A stretch of DNA of 64,000 nucleotides from Planctobacterium marinum (lineage in GTDB: Bacteria > Pseudomonadota > Gammaproteobacteria > Enterobacterales > Alteromonadaceae): assembly GCF_020687805.1 (NCBI RefSeq), contig NZ_JAJEWQ010000005.1, positions 221,271 to 285,270 of the forward strand, read 5' to 3'. The position numbers and the translations under genes were made by a program. Positions 8,602 through 18,221 of the stretch are shown here, piece by piece (within the stretch, counting starts at the first letter, position 1; each line of letters begins with the position of its first letter). The notes below the pieces were generated by a model. The model worked only from the letters and a program-made list of their open reading frames with translations. It was not told the origin of the DNA and ran no database searches.

Positions 8602-9842
8602 TCCTGAGTATTGCAAGCGGAAGCCTGAAAAGCCGAAAAAGCTCCGTCATTCTGACCATAATCTCCCTGGTGGTGAGTATCAGCCTGCTGCTGAGTGTGG
8701 AGCACATCCGCAGCGAAGCAAAAGACAGCTTTGGGCGCACGGTATCGGGGGTAGACTTAATCGTGGGCGCGAGAACCGGGCAACTTAATTTGTTGCTCTA
8801 TTCGGTGTTTCGGGTGGGCAATGCCACCAACAATATAGACTGGGCCACCTTTGAAAAAATACAGGCTGACGAGCTGGTAAAATGGGCCATTCCGGTTTCG
8901 CTGGGGGATTCCCACAAAGGTTACCGGGTGATGGGTACCAGTAGCGATTATTTTAAGCATTTCCGTTATGGTCAAAAGCAGCTGCTGGACTTTCAGCAGG
9001 GTGAAGCCTTCGGTGATATTCTGCAAACGGTGATAGGCGCGGAAGTGGCGCAAAAGCTGGGATATCAGGTTGGCGATAGCATCACCCTGTCTCATGGTGT
9101 GGGCGGCGTCAGTTTTAGTAATCACGATGAAGCCCCGTTTGTGGTTACCGGAATACTAAAAGCCACCGGAACACCGGTAGATCAAACGGTACACGTCAGT
9201 CTGGAATCGCTGGAACTGGTGCATTTGCCCGCCGCTCATATCGCCAGGTATGTCAGCGATCCACAAGCCGCACTGAACCAAAATCCGTTGCAACCTAAAA
9301 CCATTACGGCCTTCTTTTTGGGCTTAAACTCAAAATTTGCCACCTTTGGTGTGCAACGCAGCATCAATAACTATCGCGGTGAACCTTTACTGGCAATTTT
9401 ACCCGGTGTTGCCCTGGCTGAATTGTGGCAAATGCTGGGAACGGTGGAAAACCTGCTGCGGGTTATCTCGGTGTTAATTTTAATTTCCTCTTTGTTCGGC
9501 TTAGCGACGATGTTATTAGCCTCAATGCGTGAGCGTCACCGGGAAATTGCCGTACTTCGGGCCATAGGCGCGGGACCTGGCTTGCTGTTTGTGCTTATTC
9601 AGGCTGAAGCTCTGTTGGTGTCCGCAGTTGCCACACTGCTGTCGTTTTTATTGGTGTGGCTCACCCTGGTGGTCAGCAACGAATGGCTGAGTACCTATTA
9701 CGGTTTATTCATCAGCACCGACTTATTAACTCAGGACGCAATGCTTATCGCTCTTATGGTTGTAATCGCCACCAGTATCGTGGCCTGTATTCCGGCTATC
9801 GGGGCTTACCGGCGGGCACTACACTCTGGTCTGAATCAATAG
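8598..9842 (+). CDS. FtsX-like ABC permease (MacB/LolC type)
   Basis: A 414-residue inner-membrane protein with the LolC/MacB layout: one N-terminal transmembrane helix (about 18–36), a large periplasmic MacB-core domain (about 40–275), then three helices typical of the FtsX domain. The coupling segment between helices, SMRERHREIAVLRAIGA (about 307–323), is diagnostic. It is translationally coupled to the ATPase upstream. Such four-helix type VII transporters act mechanically across the periplasm rather than importing solutes. Its place behind a Zur-like box points to a zinc-related task. Confidence 0.9.
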   Translation: MILSIASGSLKSRKSSVILTIISLVVSISLLLSVEHIRSEAKDSFGRTVSGVDLIVGARTGQLNLLLYSVFRVGNATNNIDWATFEKIQADELVKWAIPVSLGDSHKGYRVMGTSSDYFKHFRYGQKQLLDFQQGEAFGDILQTVIGAEVAQKLGYQVGDSITLSHGVGGVSFSNHDEAPFVVTGILKATGTPVDQTVHVSLESLELVHLPAAHIARYVSDPQAALNQNPLQPKTITAFFLGLNSKFATFGVQRSINNYRGEPLLAILPGVALAELWQMLGTVENLLRVISVLILISSLFGLATMLLASMRERHREIAVLRAIGAGPGLLFVLIQAEALLVSAVATLLSFLLVWLTLVVSNEWLSTYYGLFISTDLLTQDAMLIALMVVIATSIVACIPAIGAYRRALHSGLNQ

Positions 9843-9920
9843 CAGGGAAAAATCCGGATAATAAAACTGGCATTTTTATCGCGCTGTACGACACTGTAGT
9901 CAGACCGTCGGGAGTTATCC

Positions 9921-10646
9921 GTGAGAAAGTTACTGCTTTTAATCTTGCCATTTTCGCTGTTTTGCCATGCGCAGCAGCTCATCGTGGCTACCGATATCTG
10001 GCCCAAATATACCTCCGAGCAAAGTGATGGCTTATATGAGGAATTGCTCAGGCGGGTCTTTCCGGACTTCGAGATGCGTTTTGTGTATGCCGATTACGCC
10101 CGCACCAAAGCCATGGTCGTCAATGGCAGTGCCGATATCTGGCTGGGTGCCTATAAAAACGAAGAGCAGTACATCAGTACACCGCAAGAAGCCATGGATG
10201 CCGACTTTATCTACGCTATCTACCTCAGCGCCAGGTACCAGGCCCGGGGACCGGATTTTTTTGACGCCCCCGCCGCCTGGTTAACCGATTATTTATACGA
10301 CCGCTACTTCCCACAATATCGATTGCAGGGTTATGAAGTGAATGACGCGACTACCGCATTCCGGTTGTTAAAAGCCGAAAAGGTGCGCTTTATTTTGGGG
10401 GATAGCTCTGAAATGCAGCAACTCATGGCCGCAGAAAACATTCAAAATACCGGCTTTAGTTGGCAAAAGTTCGGGGATCTTCCGCTGTATCCTGCCTTTA
10501 GTAAGCAAAACATACATTTTGCCCAACTGATGACGATTTGGGACGAAGCACTGCGTGATCTGAAGCAAAACGGTCAGTTGGAAGCCCTGTATCACAAGCA
10601 TGGGGTGCGCTCAGAGTACCCCTTTACCTCAACCGCCGGGCAATAA
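9921..10646 (+). CDS. Periplasmic solute-binding protein family 3 (SBP_bac_3)
   Basis: A 241-residue exported protein starting with GTG. The signal peptide LLLLILPFSLFCHAQQ is clear, with cleavage expected after CHA. The mature part begins LIVATDIWPKYT and shows the SBP_bac_3 pattern (YARTKAMVVNGSADIWLGAY), related to amino-acid-binding proteins, but no amino-acid permease is adjacent. Such orphan family-3 proteins are common in marine gammaproteobacteria and may serve as sensors or chelators. It follows the FtsX-like permease by 78 bases on the same strand and may be part of the zinc-responsive unit; this is inference. Confidence 0.75.
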   Translation: MRKLLLLILPFSLFCHAQQLIVATDIWPKYTSEQSDGLYEELLRRVFPDFEMRFVYADYARTKAMVVNGSADIWLGAYKNEEQYISTPQEAMDADFIYAIYLSARYQARGPDFFDAPAAWLTDYLYDRYFPQYRLQGYEVNDATTAFRLLKAEKVRFILGDSSEMQQLMAAENIQNTGFSWQKFGDLPLYPAFSKQNIHFAQLMTIWDEALRDLKQNGQLEALYHKHGVRSEYPFTSTAGQ

Positions 10647-10649
10647 CCT

Positions 10650-10922
10650 TCAGGCAGTGTAAAGGGTGTACAGACCAATTAATATAAAACCTACACCCGC
10701 GATATATTGCAGATATTTGGGATTGAGGTATTCACTCAACAGTGTACCGGCCAAAACACCTATGGCGGAAGCCACAATCAACGCCGCTGAAGCTGCCAGA
10801 AACACTGTGTATTTACTCACGGCCTTGTCTGCGGCAAACAACATAGTCGCCAACTGGGTTTTATCCCCCAGCTCCGCAATAAACACCGAAGCAAAAATCG
10901 TGAAGAAGATTTTCCAGTCCAT
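10650..10922 (-). CDS. Half-size GDT1/TMEM165 (UPF0016) membrane protein
   Basis: A 90-residue integral membrane protein with three hydrophobic helices and a single copy of the family motif E-L-G-D-K-T (residues 17–22, in FIAELGDKTQLATML). Full GDT1 proteins carry two such halves; bacterial half-size proteins assemble as homo- or heterodimers and the family is linked to Mn/Ca export. Start ATG is preceded by AGGAA. It lies 24 bases downstream of dcm on the same strand and ends three bases from the convergent solute-binding protein gene. No manganese riboswitch fits in the short upstream gap. Confidence 0.85.
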   Translation of the reverse strand: MDWKIFFTIFASVFIAELGDKTQLATMLFAADKAVSKYTVFLAASAALIVASAIGVLAGTLLSEYLNPKYLQYIAGVGFILIGLYTLYTA

Positions 10923-10946
10923 TAATATTCCTATGGTTCCTAAAAA

Positions 10947-12308
10947 TTATGCCACTGATTGAATATTCTGGCGGGCAGCGGCGAGTTTAATGCGCGACGC
11001 CATCAGCTTTGCTACCGCAGCAAAAACCGGAACCACCACAGAATTGCCAAACTGTTTATATGCCTGAGTATCAGAAACCGGGATTCTGAACTCATCTTTA
11101 CCGAGAGCAGAAAATCCCATCAGGCGGGCGCATTCTACCGGGGTTAATCTGCGAGGGCGAGTATTTCCCATGAGTTGTGCTTCAAAAGACCCATTTAGAT
11201 CCCAACCTCGGTCCACCAGGATCTCAGAGCCGTCCTTATAATAACGGGCTGAAAGGGTTCTGGCCACACTGTGCTCATTCACCAGACCAAAGCCAAAACC
11301 ATTGCCTTTGGCTTTGTGTTTTTGTGCATATTGGTACAAGTATTCCCATAGCTTTGGAGTGAGTATGTATTTACTATCAACATCTTTATCCAGTAACTGC
11401 CCAAGGCTAATCTGGGTGTCCGGGAAAAACTGGTTTATGCCTGCCAGGCTAAAGTCCTGATGCAAATTAAGGTCGCGGCGAAAACCCACCAATACGATCC
11501 GTTCCCGGTGTTGCGGCAGAAAGTGTCTGGCGTCGATGATTTTCGGATCTTTGCCGGAAAACGCCTTATCCGCCACTTCATAGCCCAGTTCATCCAGCGT
11601 TTGCAGGATAATTTTAAAGGTCTTGCCTTTATCGTGACTTTTCAGGTTTTTCACATTTTCCAGCACAAAAGCCGCCGGTTGTTTTGCCGCGATGATTCTG
11701 GCTACATCGAAAAACAAAGTCCCCTGAGTCTGACACTCAAAACCATGAGCCTTGCCCAGGGCATTTTTCTTGGAAACACCCGCCAGTGAAAAGGGCTGGC
11801 AGGGGAATCCCGCCAACAACACATCGTGTTGCGGGATCTGCTCATCGATGTGCCGGTAAGCATCCTGCTCACTAACATCATCCCGCCGGGATAAAGTCAC
11901 TGAGCGAATATCGTCATTGAAAACGTGATTGTCTGGATCGCAGTGATGATTTGCTTTGTAAGTTCGTTGTGCAAACTTGTTCCACTCGCTGGTAAACACA
12001 CACAATCCACCAATATCCTCAAAGCCTTTTCGGATACCCCCGATACCGGCAAACAAATCGATAAAGCGAAATTGGGCATTCTCTGAGGTGACTTTGGATT
12101 GCGGTAATAATGCCTGTAAATGCAGATATTCATGATGGGTCAATGTGGGCGTGGCTTTGCCCTTCAACCACCGATTGATGGTTTCTCTGGCCCACTTGCC
12201 CGGAGAATACTGGTTGAGATAGCCAGCCAGTTGTTTTTGATCGTAGATTTCCAGTAATTTACTGATGAGTGCAATATCGCTGAGTTGCGCCTGAGAGGTA
12301 GAAGACAA
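10947..12308 (-). CDS. dcm: DNA (cytosine-5)-methyltransferase, Dcm-type
   Basis: A 453-residue C5-cytosine methyltransferase. Conserved motifs are in order: [16 protein letters not shown] (82–96), IV FPCQPFS with catalytic Cys170, VI ENVKNL (217–222), VIII QHRERI, and [10 protein letters not shown] near the C-terminus. The N-terminal 70 residues form a helix-turn-helix-like extension as in E. coli Dcm, suggesting CCWGG specificity (inference). No restriction endonuclease is adjacent, so it looks solitary. The mismatch-repair gene vsr, which overlaps dcm in E. coli, is absent from the immediate neighbourhood. Confidence 0.9.
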   Translation of the reverse strand: MSSTSQAQLSDIALISKLLEIYDQKQLAGYLNQYSPGKWARETINRWLKGKATPTLTHHEYLHLQALLPQSKVTSENAQFRFIDLFAGIGGIRKGFEDIGGLCVFTSEWNKFAQRTYKANHHCDPDNHVFNDDIRSVTLSRRDDVSEQDAYRHIDEQIPQHDVLLAGFPCQPFSLAGVSKKNALGKAHGFECQTQGTLFFDVARIIAAKQPAAFVLENVKNLKSHDKGKTFKIILQTLDELGYEVADKAFSGKDPKIIDARHFLPQHRERIVLVGFRRDLNLHQDFSLAGINQFFPDTQISLGQLLDKDVDSKYILTPKLWEYLYQYAQKHKAKGNGFGFGLVNEHSVARTLSARYYKDGSEILVDRGWDLNGSFEAQLMGNTRPRRLTPVECARLMGFSALGKDEFRIPVSDTQAYKQFGNSVVVPVFAAVAKLMASRIKLAAARQNIQSVA

Positions 12309-12464
12309 TGTCGTTTTTCTTATGTGTCAAAAGTGTGATGAACTATCACATATATTCACCTTTTCGTCTATTCAATATGGTCTGTGCAAGCGCCGCCCGG
12401 CGCTGCGACTTTGCAGATAAAAAAATCACTTGATCTTTTTGTGATGTTATAACATTATTTGCAC

Positions 12465-12642
12465 AGTCATTGATTGAGCTGTTCCGTGGCCTCACGGCTA
12501 CACCGGGTTCAGCACAGCAATGACTCAGTATCGTTCATGTTATCTGTCAGGTCATGACTTACTGAATTTTAAAGGTTTCTCATGTTGGGTATGAGGAAGC
12601 AAAGAGGCGTCAGATTTTCGCATTTGATCTGACGCCTTTTTT
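12465..12642 (+). ncRNA. Candidate small RNA between dcm and mltC
   Basis: The 370-base gap between divergent dcm and mltC contains a possible promoter (TTGATC at 12430, 17-base spacer, CATTAT at 12453) and, about 180 bases on, a textbook Rho-independent terminator: 11-bp arms AGGCGTCAGAT / ATCTGACGCCT with an 11-base loop followed by six T. No convincing gene lies between: the only short frame (12520–12594, 24 codons) has no ribosome-binding site. A small CCGTG/CACGG hairpin occurs near 12484. The terminator cannot belong to dcm, which reads the other way, so an independent short transcript is the simplest reading. Confidence 0.45.
12605..12642 (+). terminator. Rho-independent terminator of candidate sRNA
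   Basis: Arms 12605–12615 and 12627–12637 are perfectly complementary (11 bp) and followed by a T run on the plus strand. It lies 39 bases upstream of the mltC start. Confidence 0.8.
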
Positions 12643-12680
12643 ATTGCTCTAATAGCAGAAAAACACAATGCCTGAATTTC

Positions 12681-13838
12681 ATGCCGCAACTCATTCGTCC
12701 GCTGTTCTGTTTTTGTTTGTCCCTGCTTATTGGTTCCTGTACACATACCGACCGCGTCATGTTGGCGCAGGCCGCTAAATCCGGTGATGCCGGGCAAATA
12801 CTGGAATCCTTTGCCAAACAAAAAGCGGTTCAGTATCAAAACAATCCCGGCGCTTTAATATACGACTTAAAAAACCTCAAGGAGCTGCTGGAGACACTGA
12901 AAGAAAACGCGGCAGACCAATGGGGAGAACAACAAACCGAGCTACCTGACAACGATACCTATGTAAAATACACCCAGGATTATCGGGCCAGAGCCATTGT
13001 GGATTTTTCACTGGGGCAGGTAAGGGTCGAAACCATCAATGCCGAAGATTATAAAACTCAGCTCAGAGAAGCCATTGTCACCACCTTACTGACGACCGCC
13101 GATCCAACCGCGACTGACATTTTTAATGCCGACACTCCGCAGTTTAATGGCGAACCCTTTCTGTACGGACAGGTTCGGGATCAGGATGGTGTTGCGGTGC
13201 GGTTCCAGTGGCGTGCAGGTCGCTTTGCTGAATACCTGATGGCAACCCAACTCAAAATCCATAGCATCGAAGCCGGTACCCGCCATTCTGTGAACTTTCC
13301 GCTGGTGAGCAATCATCACGAACTGCGTAAAAAGCAGTACGCGCAATACGTACTGGCTTCTTCTGCTCGCTATCAGGTGTCGGCCAGCCTGATCTACGCC
13401 ATTATCGAAACCGAAAGTAGCTTCAACCCCTTCGCGGTAAGTACTTCAAATGCCTACGGCTTGATGCAGATAATCCCGGCCTCAGCGGGTAAGGACGTGT
13501 ACCAACGCATTAAAGGCCGCAGCGATCAGCCCACGCAATCGGTGTTATTCCGGCCACAGGACAACATTGATATCGGCACGGCCTATTTACATCTGCTGGA
13601 TGATGTTTATCTGAAGAACATCAAACAGGCGCAAAGCCGGGAATATGCCACCATTTCAGCGTACAACGGCGGCGCGGGCAATGTGTTTAAAACCTTCAAC
13701 AGCAACCGCGAACGGGCCATTAGTAACATTAATCGACTCTCAGCTAAGCAAGTTTACGATAGCCTGACAACCAGACATCCCCGCGCCGAAAGCCGCCGTT
13801 ACCTGGAAAAAGTACTGAATTTTAAACAGAATTATTAA
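12681..13838 (+). CDS. mltC: Membrane-bound lytic murein transglycosylase C
   Basis: A 385-residue lipoprotein (signal with lipobox IGSC, Cys20) that cleaves peptidoglycan glycan strands. The N-terminal part (about 40–190) matches the MltC-specific DUF3393 domain, and the C-terminal part is the SLT goose-lysozyme-like domain: catalytic Glu in IETESSFNP, then SNAYGLMQI and later AYNGGAGNV, the standard motif set. Length is close to E. coli MltC (about 360). It is monocistronic, ending at a strong bidirectional hairpin shared with the convergent RND operon. Confidence 0.92.
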   Translation: MPQLIRPLFCFCLSLLIGSCTHTDRVMLAQAAKSGDAGQILESFAKQKAVQYQNNPGALIYDLKNLKELLETLKENAADQWGEQQTELPDNDTYVKYTQDYRARAIVDFSLGQVRVETINAEDYKTQLREAIVTTLLTTADPTATDIFNADTPQFNGEPFLYGQVRDQDGVAVRFQWRAGRFAEYLMATQLKIHSIEAGTRHSVNFPLVSNHHELRKKQYAQYVLASSARYQVSASLIYAIIETESSFNPFAVSTSNAYGLMQIIPASAGKDVYQRIKGRSDQPTQSVLFRPQDNIDIGTAYLHLLDDVYLKNIKQAQSREYATISAYNGGAGNVFKTFNSNRERAISNINRLSAKQVYDSLTTRHPRAESRRYLEKVLNFKQNY

Positions 13839-13848
13839 ACCGGGAATG

Positions 13849-13879
13849 ATGACTCACCGGCAGGAAGCCGGTGAGTCAT
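13849..13879. terminator. Bidirectional terminator between mltC and RND operon
   Basis: A perfect 13-bp inverted repeat (ATGACTCACCGGC / GCCGGTGAGTCAT, 5-base loop) lies between two convergent stop codons. There is no long T run, but the stem is very strong and the position fits termination for both strands. Confidence 0.65.
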
Positions 13880-13887
13880 TACAGATA

Positions 13888-16800
13888 TCAGGATACCGTT
13901 ACCGGTTCGCCGTCAGACACATCCTGCTGCTGTTCGGCTTTGCTTTGTCCTAACTGCAACAAACTGGGCAGGAAAATCAGGGTGAAGAAGGTACTGACAC
14001 TCATGCCACCCACGATAACAGCGGCGATGCCGCGATACAGCTCTGCACCGGCGCCGGGGATAAGTAGCAAAGGCAACATCCCAAATAAGCTGGTTAGTGT
14101 ACTCATCAGAATGGGTCGCAAACGCAATCTGACCGCCTGTTCCACCGCGTCCACCCGGGCCATGCCTTCGCGTTCAGCCATACGGGTCTGATACACCAGC
14201 AAAATCGCGTTGTTTACCACCAGCCCCAGCAAAATGATAAAGCCAATCATGGTCAACAGATCCAACGGCTGGAAGCCGGTAAGCAGATCCGTTAAGCGCA
14301 ATGAGGCGATGCCTCCGACGGTAGCCAGCGGGATCGTGGCCACCACCAGCAAACTGTCTTTGAAGGAGCGGAACAGCGCCGACATCAGCAAATACAATAT
14401 GATCAGCGCCAGTATGAAACTCTGACTCATATTAGTGATGGCTTCTGTGAGGGCTTCGGCCGTCCCCCGGTAGGTAACGGCACCTTCATCCCCCAACAAC
14501 GCCAGGACTTTGTCATCCACTGATTCTTTCAGGGTCGCTATGGCCGCTTCCAGCGAGAGGTTATCGGGCGGGGTAACCTGCAATGTGATGGTACGCTTGC
14601 GGTCTACCCGGCGAATTTCTCCGGGTCCGGAAGTGCGACTGACTTCTGCCAGGGCACTGACCGGTTGTACTCCGCCGTCAGGTGTATATAAGGGTGTAGA
14701 CTCCAGCTCTTCAGGTGTGCGCCATTCCTCTGAGCGCAAAATCACGTCTAAACGCTTTTGCCCGTCGAAATAATCCCCCACATACAAACCATTGCCCAGC
14801 GCCCGACTGATTTGAGACATTTCCTTGCGGGTCCAGCCGGATTCGGCAAGTTTGCGCTCGTAGGGAATTAAGCGCAATTCAGGTTCCGCCAGATTCAGTC
14901 CGGGCACCGGCTGGGTTTGTGCGTTTGGCAACGCTTCCATAACAGCGCCAAACCCCACGCGTGCGGCATTGAGTAACTGTTCTTCATCATTGGCCTGAAT
15001 ATCAATATCAATGCGGCGACCACCGCCTAATCCCTGAAAAATTTGAGATTGTTGTGCAAATGCGATGGTATCCGGAAAACCGGATAAAATTTCCGAATTC
15101 AAAATACCCAGCAGCGCCTGAATATCATCGGCGTCTTCCGCGCGGCCACCCATAAAGCCAAAGGTACCAAAAATGCCCAGCCAGTCGTGCGCCACTTTTG
15201 GTTGCTTTTCACCGCTGAGGTAAGGCTCCATGCGCTGATTAATGACATCAATCATTTCGTGTCTGCCGGCGTCAATACTCAGTCCTGGCGGTGGCAACAT
15301 AAAGGCGCCAAACTGGTTTTCGTTCCCCTTGGGCAGATAATCCTTTTGCGGAAACAACAAATAACTGGCGAACACGGCAAAACCAAACAAGCCGAACACC
15401 CAGGCGAAGCGCTTTTTATTGCTGCCGGTGATCCGCATAATGCCGCGTGTGATATTGTCCCACCAGTGATCGTGAGGATCTTCCGAATTAATGGTTTTTA
15501 ACAGCCGCGTAGATGCCGCCGGGATCACCGACACAGCCACTAGCAGCGATGCCACCACGGCCACAGAGATGGCTATGGCCAAATCAGCAAACAGTTGCCC
15601 GGCCACATCTTCTAAAAAAGCAATCGGCAGGAATATCGCGACTGTGGTCGTAGTGGACGCCAGTAACGCGCCCCACACCTGGGTTGTACCCCGGAATGCA
15701 GCATCACCGGTTTTGGCACCGTGCTCCCGCATTCGCACGATGTTTTCCAGCACCACAATCGCCGCATCCAGCACCATACCAACAGCAAACGCCAGGCCTG
15801 CCATGGAAATAATATTAAGGCTGCGCCCCATTAAATCCAGCGCCACAAACGTTACCGTCAGGGAAATCGGAATGGACAAGGCCACCGCCAGCGTGGCCTT
15901 AAACTTGCGTAAAAACCACCACAAAATAGAGACCGCCAGGATAAAACCCAGCAGCAGATTATTGCGCACCAGCGCCATCGAATCTTCAATGTAGATGGTC
16001 TGGTCGTACATTTGAATTATTTCAAGTCCGGCGCGAGCCAGCGGCCCTTCGTTCAGCTCTTTAACCACCTGCTTCAGACCTTCGTCAACATCCATGACGT
16101 TAACCCCCACTTCCGCCTGAGCATTCATGGCTATGGCCGGCACGCCGTCCAGGGTCAGTACCCCAAAGCGTTCGCCTAAAACCGCTTCTACACGGGCCAC
16201 ATCACGCAGTAAAATGGGCGTATCGTCCCGCCATTCGAGGATCATACCTTCCAGATCCGGAATGTCATATTTACCGTCAAAGCGCAGCGTATACTTGCGT
16301 CGCCCAATATTTTTAAAGCCACCGGACGAGTCGGTATTACCCCCCACTTTGGCGGCAATTTCCGGAATGTTTAAACCCAGCGCGGCAACTTTGTAAGGGT
16401 CGAAGGTAACCCGTACTTCTGTGGGTAGTCCGCCAAAGGCATTGGTTTGTGAGACACCCGGCACCCGTTCCAGTCGGGACTGAATAACGTCTTCCACAAA
16501 ATCCTGGTAGCTTTCGATGAGTTTGTCATTCCCGGGCAAGGTATGCAAACCGAACCAGGCAATGGCATCAAATACCGAATCGCCACCCACGGCCAGTATC
16601 GGCTCATTGGCATCTGGTGGATAAAAAGGCACCTGATTCAGGGCGTTCATCACATCAATCAGAGCGCGGTTAAGATCAGTGCCCGTCTTGTAGCGCAAAA
16701 CGATGCTGCCACTGCCCTGGGAGGCACTGGACTCCATGGTCACAACTCCCTGAAGACTCTTTAATACATCTTCCTGAGGCTCGATGATTTCCGATTCAAT

Positions 16801-16974
16801 TTCCTCCGGCGCTGACGCCCGCCAACTGGTACTGATGACAATTTGTGGCTGTTCCACATCTGGCGTAAGTTGCACTGGTAAACGGGTTAAACTCAATACC
16901 CCGAATAACAATATCAGTAAAATCCCAACCACTACCGCCGTTGGATTATTTAAAGAGGCTGCCGTTAGTTTCAT
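13888..16974 (-). CDS. RND efflux transporter permease (HAE-1 multidrug type)
   Basis: A 1,028-residue inner-membrane pump with the AcrB-like layout of 12 transmembrane helices and two large periplasmic loops. The helix-4 proton-relay segment FAVGMVLDAAIVVLENIVRMREHGA is recognisable with its Asp, and the second half repeats GLVVNNAILLVYQ. The N-terminal TRLPVQLTPDVEQPQI is typical of marine members of this family. It is encoded directly after its periplasmic adaptor with a four-base overlap. No outer-membrane factor is in the cluster, so it presumably uses a TolC encoded elsewhere. Substrates are unknown. Confidence 0.93.
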   Translation of the reverse strand: MKLTAASLNNPTAVVVGILLILLFGVLSLTRLPVQLTPDVEQPQIVISTSWRASAPEEIESEIIEPQEDVLKSLQGVVTMESSASQGSGSIVLRYKTGTDLNRALIDVMNALNQVPFYPPDANEPILAVGGDSVFDAIAWFGLHTLPGNDKLIESYQDFVEDVIQSRLERVPGVSQTNAFGGLPTEVRVTFDPYKVAALGLNIPEIAAKVGGNTDSSGGFKNIGRRKYTLRFDGKYDIPDLEGMILEWRDDTPILLRDVARVEAVLGERFGVLTLDGVPAIAMNAQAEVGVNVMDVDEGLKQVVKELNEGPLARAGLEIIQMYDQTIYIEDSMALVRNNLLLGFILAVSILWWFLRKFKATLAVALSIPISLTVTFVALDLMGRSLNIISMAGLAFAVGMVLDAAIVVLENIVRMREHGAKTGDAAFRGTTQVWGALLASTTTTVAIFLPIAFLEDVAGQLFADLAIAISVAVVASLLVAVSVIPAASTRLLKTINSEDPHDHWWDNITRGIMRITGSNKKRFAWVFGLFGFAVFASYLLFPQKDYLPKGNENQFGAFMLPPPGLSIDAGRHEMIDVINQRMEPYLSGEKQPKVAHDWLGIFGTFGFMGGRAEDADDIQALLGILNSEILSGFPDTIAFAQQSQIFQGLGGGRRIDIDIQANDEEQLLNAARVGFGAVMEALPNAQTQPVPGLNLAEPELRLIPYERKLAESGWTRKEMSQISRALGNGLYVGDYFDGQKRLDVILRSEEWRTPEELESTPLYTPDGGVQPVSALAEVSRTSGPGEIRRVDRKRTITLQVTPPDNLSLEAAIATLKESVDDKVLALLGDEGAVTYRGTAEALTEAITNMSQSFILALIILYLLMSALFRSFKDSLLVVATIPLATVGGIASLRLTDLLTGFQPLDLLTMIGFIILLGLVVNNAILLVYQTRMAEREGMARVDAVEQAVRLRLRPILMSTLTSLFGMLPLLLIPGAGAELYRGIAAVIVGGMSVSTFFTLIFLPSLLQLGQSKAEQQQDVSDGEPVTVS

Positions 16975-18047
16975 TGACTTATCAGACTCTCATTGTTTTC
17001 GCGGATCATCACCTGCTGACCCGGTTGCAGACGTTCCGCCCCACGAATGACGATTTTATCGCCTTCCTGAATATCACCACTGACTTCAATCCACCGCTCG
17101 GTGGCAATTCCGGTTTCTACCATCACCTGCTCAGCTTTGTTTTCACCATTGATACGAAACACCCGGGCCCCGTCACGACGTAAAACCAACGCATCTCTGT
17201 GTACTGCCAGCACCTGTTTTTCCGCGCCGGAAGGCACTTTGGCAGTGATGTCCAGGCCAACGGGCCATTTATCGTCAGTAACATCGGCCCGCACTTCCAC
17301 CAGTCGGGAACGATTATCGGCCACAGGCACTGTGGTGCGTACCACCGCCTGACCATTGCCCACAGAAGAACTGAAACTGATGGTTTTACCTGGCGTAACA
17401 TAGGCTAAAGACGCCACCGGAACACGAGCGCTGACTTCCAGATCAGTGGTTTGCACCAGACGCACCACCGCTGTACCAGGCGCCACCAGCTCGCCCACGT
17501 CTGCCAGCCGCTCCATAATGACGCCGTCGAAAGGCGCCTGCATATTTTGGTAGGACTGGCTCAGTTCAATCTGATCCAGCAACGCCTTATTCTCTTGCAC
17601 TTCAGCCTGCGCCTGATCTCGCGCGGCTAAAGTTCTGTCCAATTCGGTTTTTGAGCTTAAATCTCTCTCGGCCAGTGAGCGCAACCGGTTCACTTCACTG
17701 TTCTGGAATGTGAGATTGGATTCGGAGGATTTCATACGGGCCAGTTGTTCAGCGTGACGAAACACCAAAGAGGGATCGCGAATAACGGCAAAAGTTTCGC
17801 CCGCCTGCACCCTTGTGCCCACCTTAGCCACCTGCACCAGTTGCCCTGACACCCGTGCCGCCACCTGTGAATCGTTCTGGCTGACTATCGCCCCGGATAC
17901 GGAACTTACCGGGGCCAACATACGCATTTGTGCTGCCTCCACATTTACCGGCGTGGGGCCAAATTGTGCGTATGAAACCATACTGGTTACTATGAGGGTG
18001 CTGGCTATGGCGACGCTGGCCATAGCATTGGCAATCGACTTCCTCAC
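16971..18047 (-). CDS. RND periplasmic adaptor (membrane fusion protein)
   Basis: A 358-residue HlyD/AcrA-like adaptor with an N-terminal signal sequence (about 5–27, ending SYAQ). The lipoyl-like half-motifs are split around a helical hairpin: SGQLVQVAKVGTRVQAGETFAVI (about 68–90) and APFDGVIMERLADVGELVAPGT (about 157–178). Beta-barrel and membrane-proximal domains follow. It bridges the RND permease, encoded immediately downstream, to an outer-membrane channel. The upstream region (18048–18221) holds inverted GTTAC/GTAAC elements that might be an operator. Confidence 0.9.
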   Translation of the reverse strand: MRKSIANAMASVAIASTLIVTSMVSYAQFGPTPVNVEAAQMRMLAPVSSVSGAIVSQNDSQVAARVSGQLVQVAKVGTRVQAGETFAVIRDPSLVFRHAEQLARMKSSESNLTFQNSEVNRLRSLAERDLSSKTELDRTLAARDQAQAEVQENKALLDQIELSQSYQNMQAPFDGVIMERLADVGELVAPGTAVVRLVQTTDLEVSARVPVASLAYVTPGKTISFSSSVGNGQAVVRTTVPVADNRSRLVEVRADVTDDKWPVGLDITAKVPSGAEKQVLAVHRDALVLRRDGARVFRINGENKAEQVMVETGIATERWIEVSGDIQEGDKIVIRGAERLQPGQQVMIRENNESLISQ

Positions 18048-18221
18048 GCTGATTCTCCTTGTAAGTGCGTTGCGAAATTGAGTCTTGTTCAGGTGACAGC
18101 TGTTGTCAGAAAGCGAATTCTACGCCGCCACTGTAGCGAAGTGAAAAGCATTCTGTAACCTGGTGTTACCATTGTGTTAACTATAGTAACGAATCACACT
18201 GACAGAATACGACAGTATTCT

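Noticed and set aside
12520..12594. 24-codon frame inside the candidate sRNA
   Set aside because: No ribosome-binding site precedes the ATG and no similarity was recognised.
18150..18215. Inverted repeats GAATAC/GTATTC and TGACAGAATAC near 18200 as another Tn7-like end
   Set aside because: Only about ten bases resemble the old right end; no TGTGG tip and no AATAAAG repeats follow.
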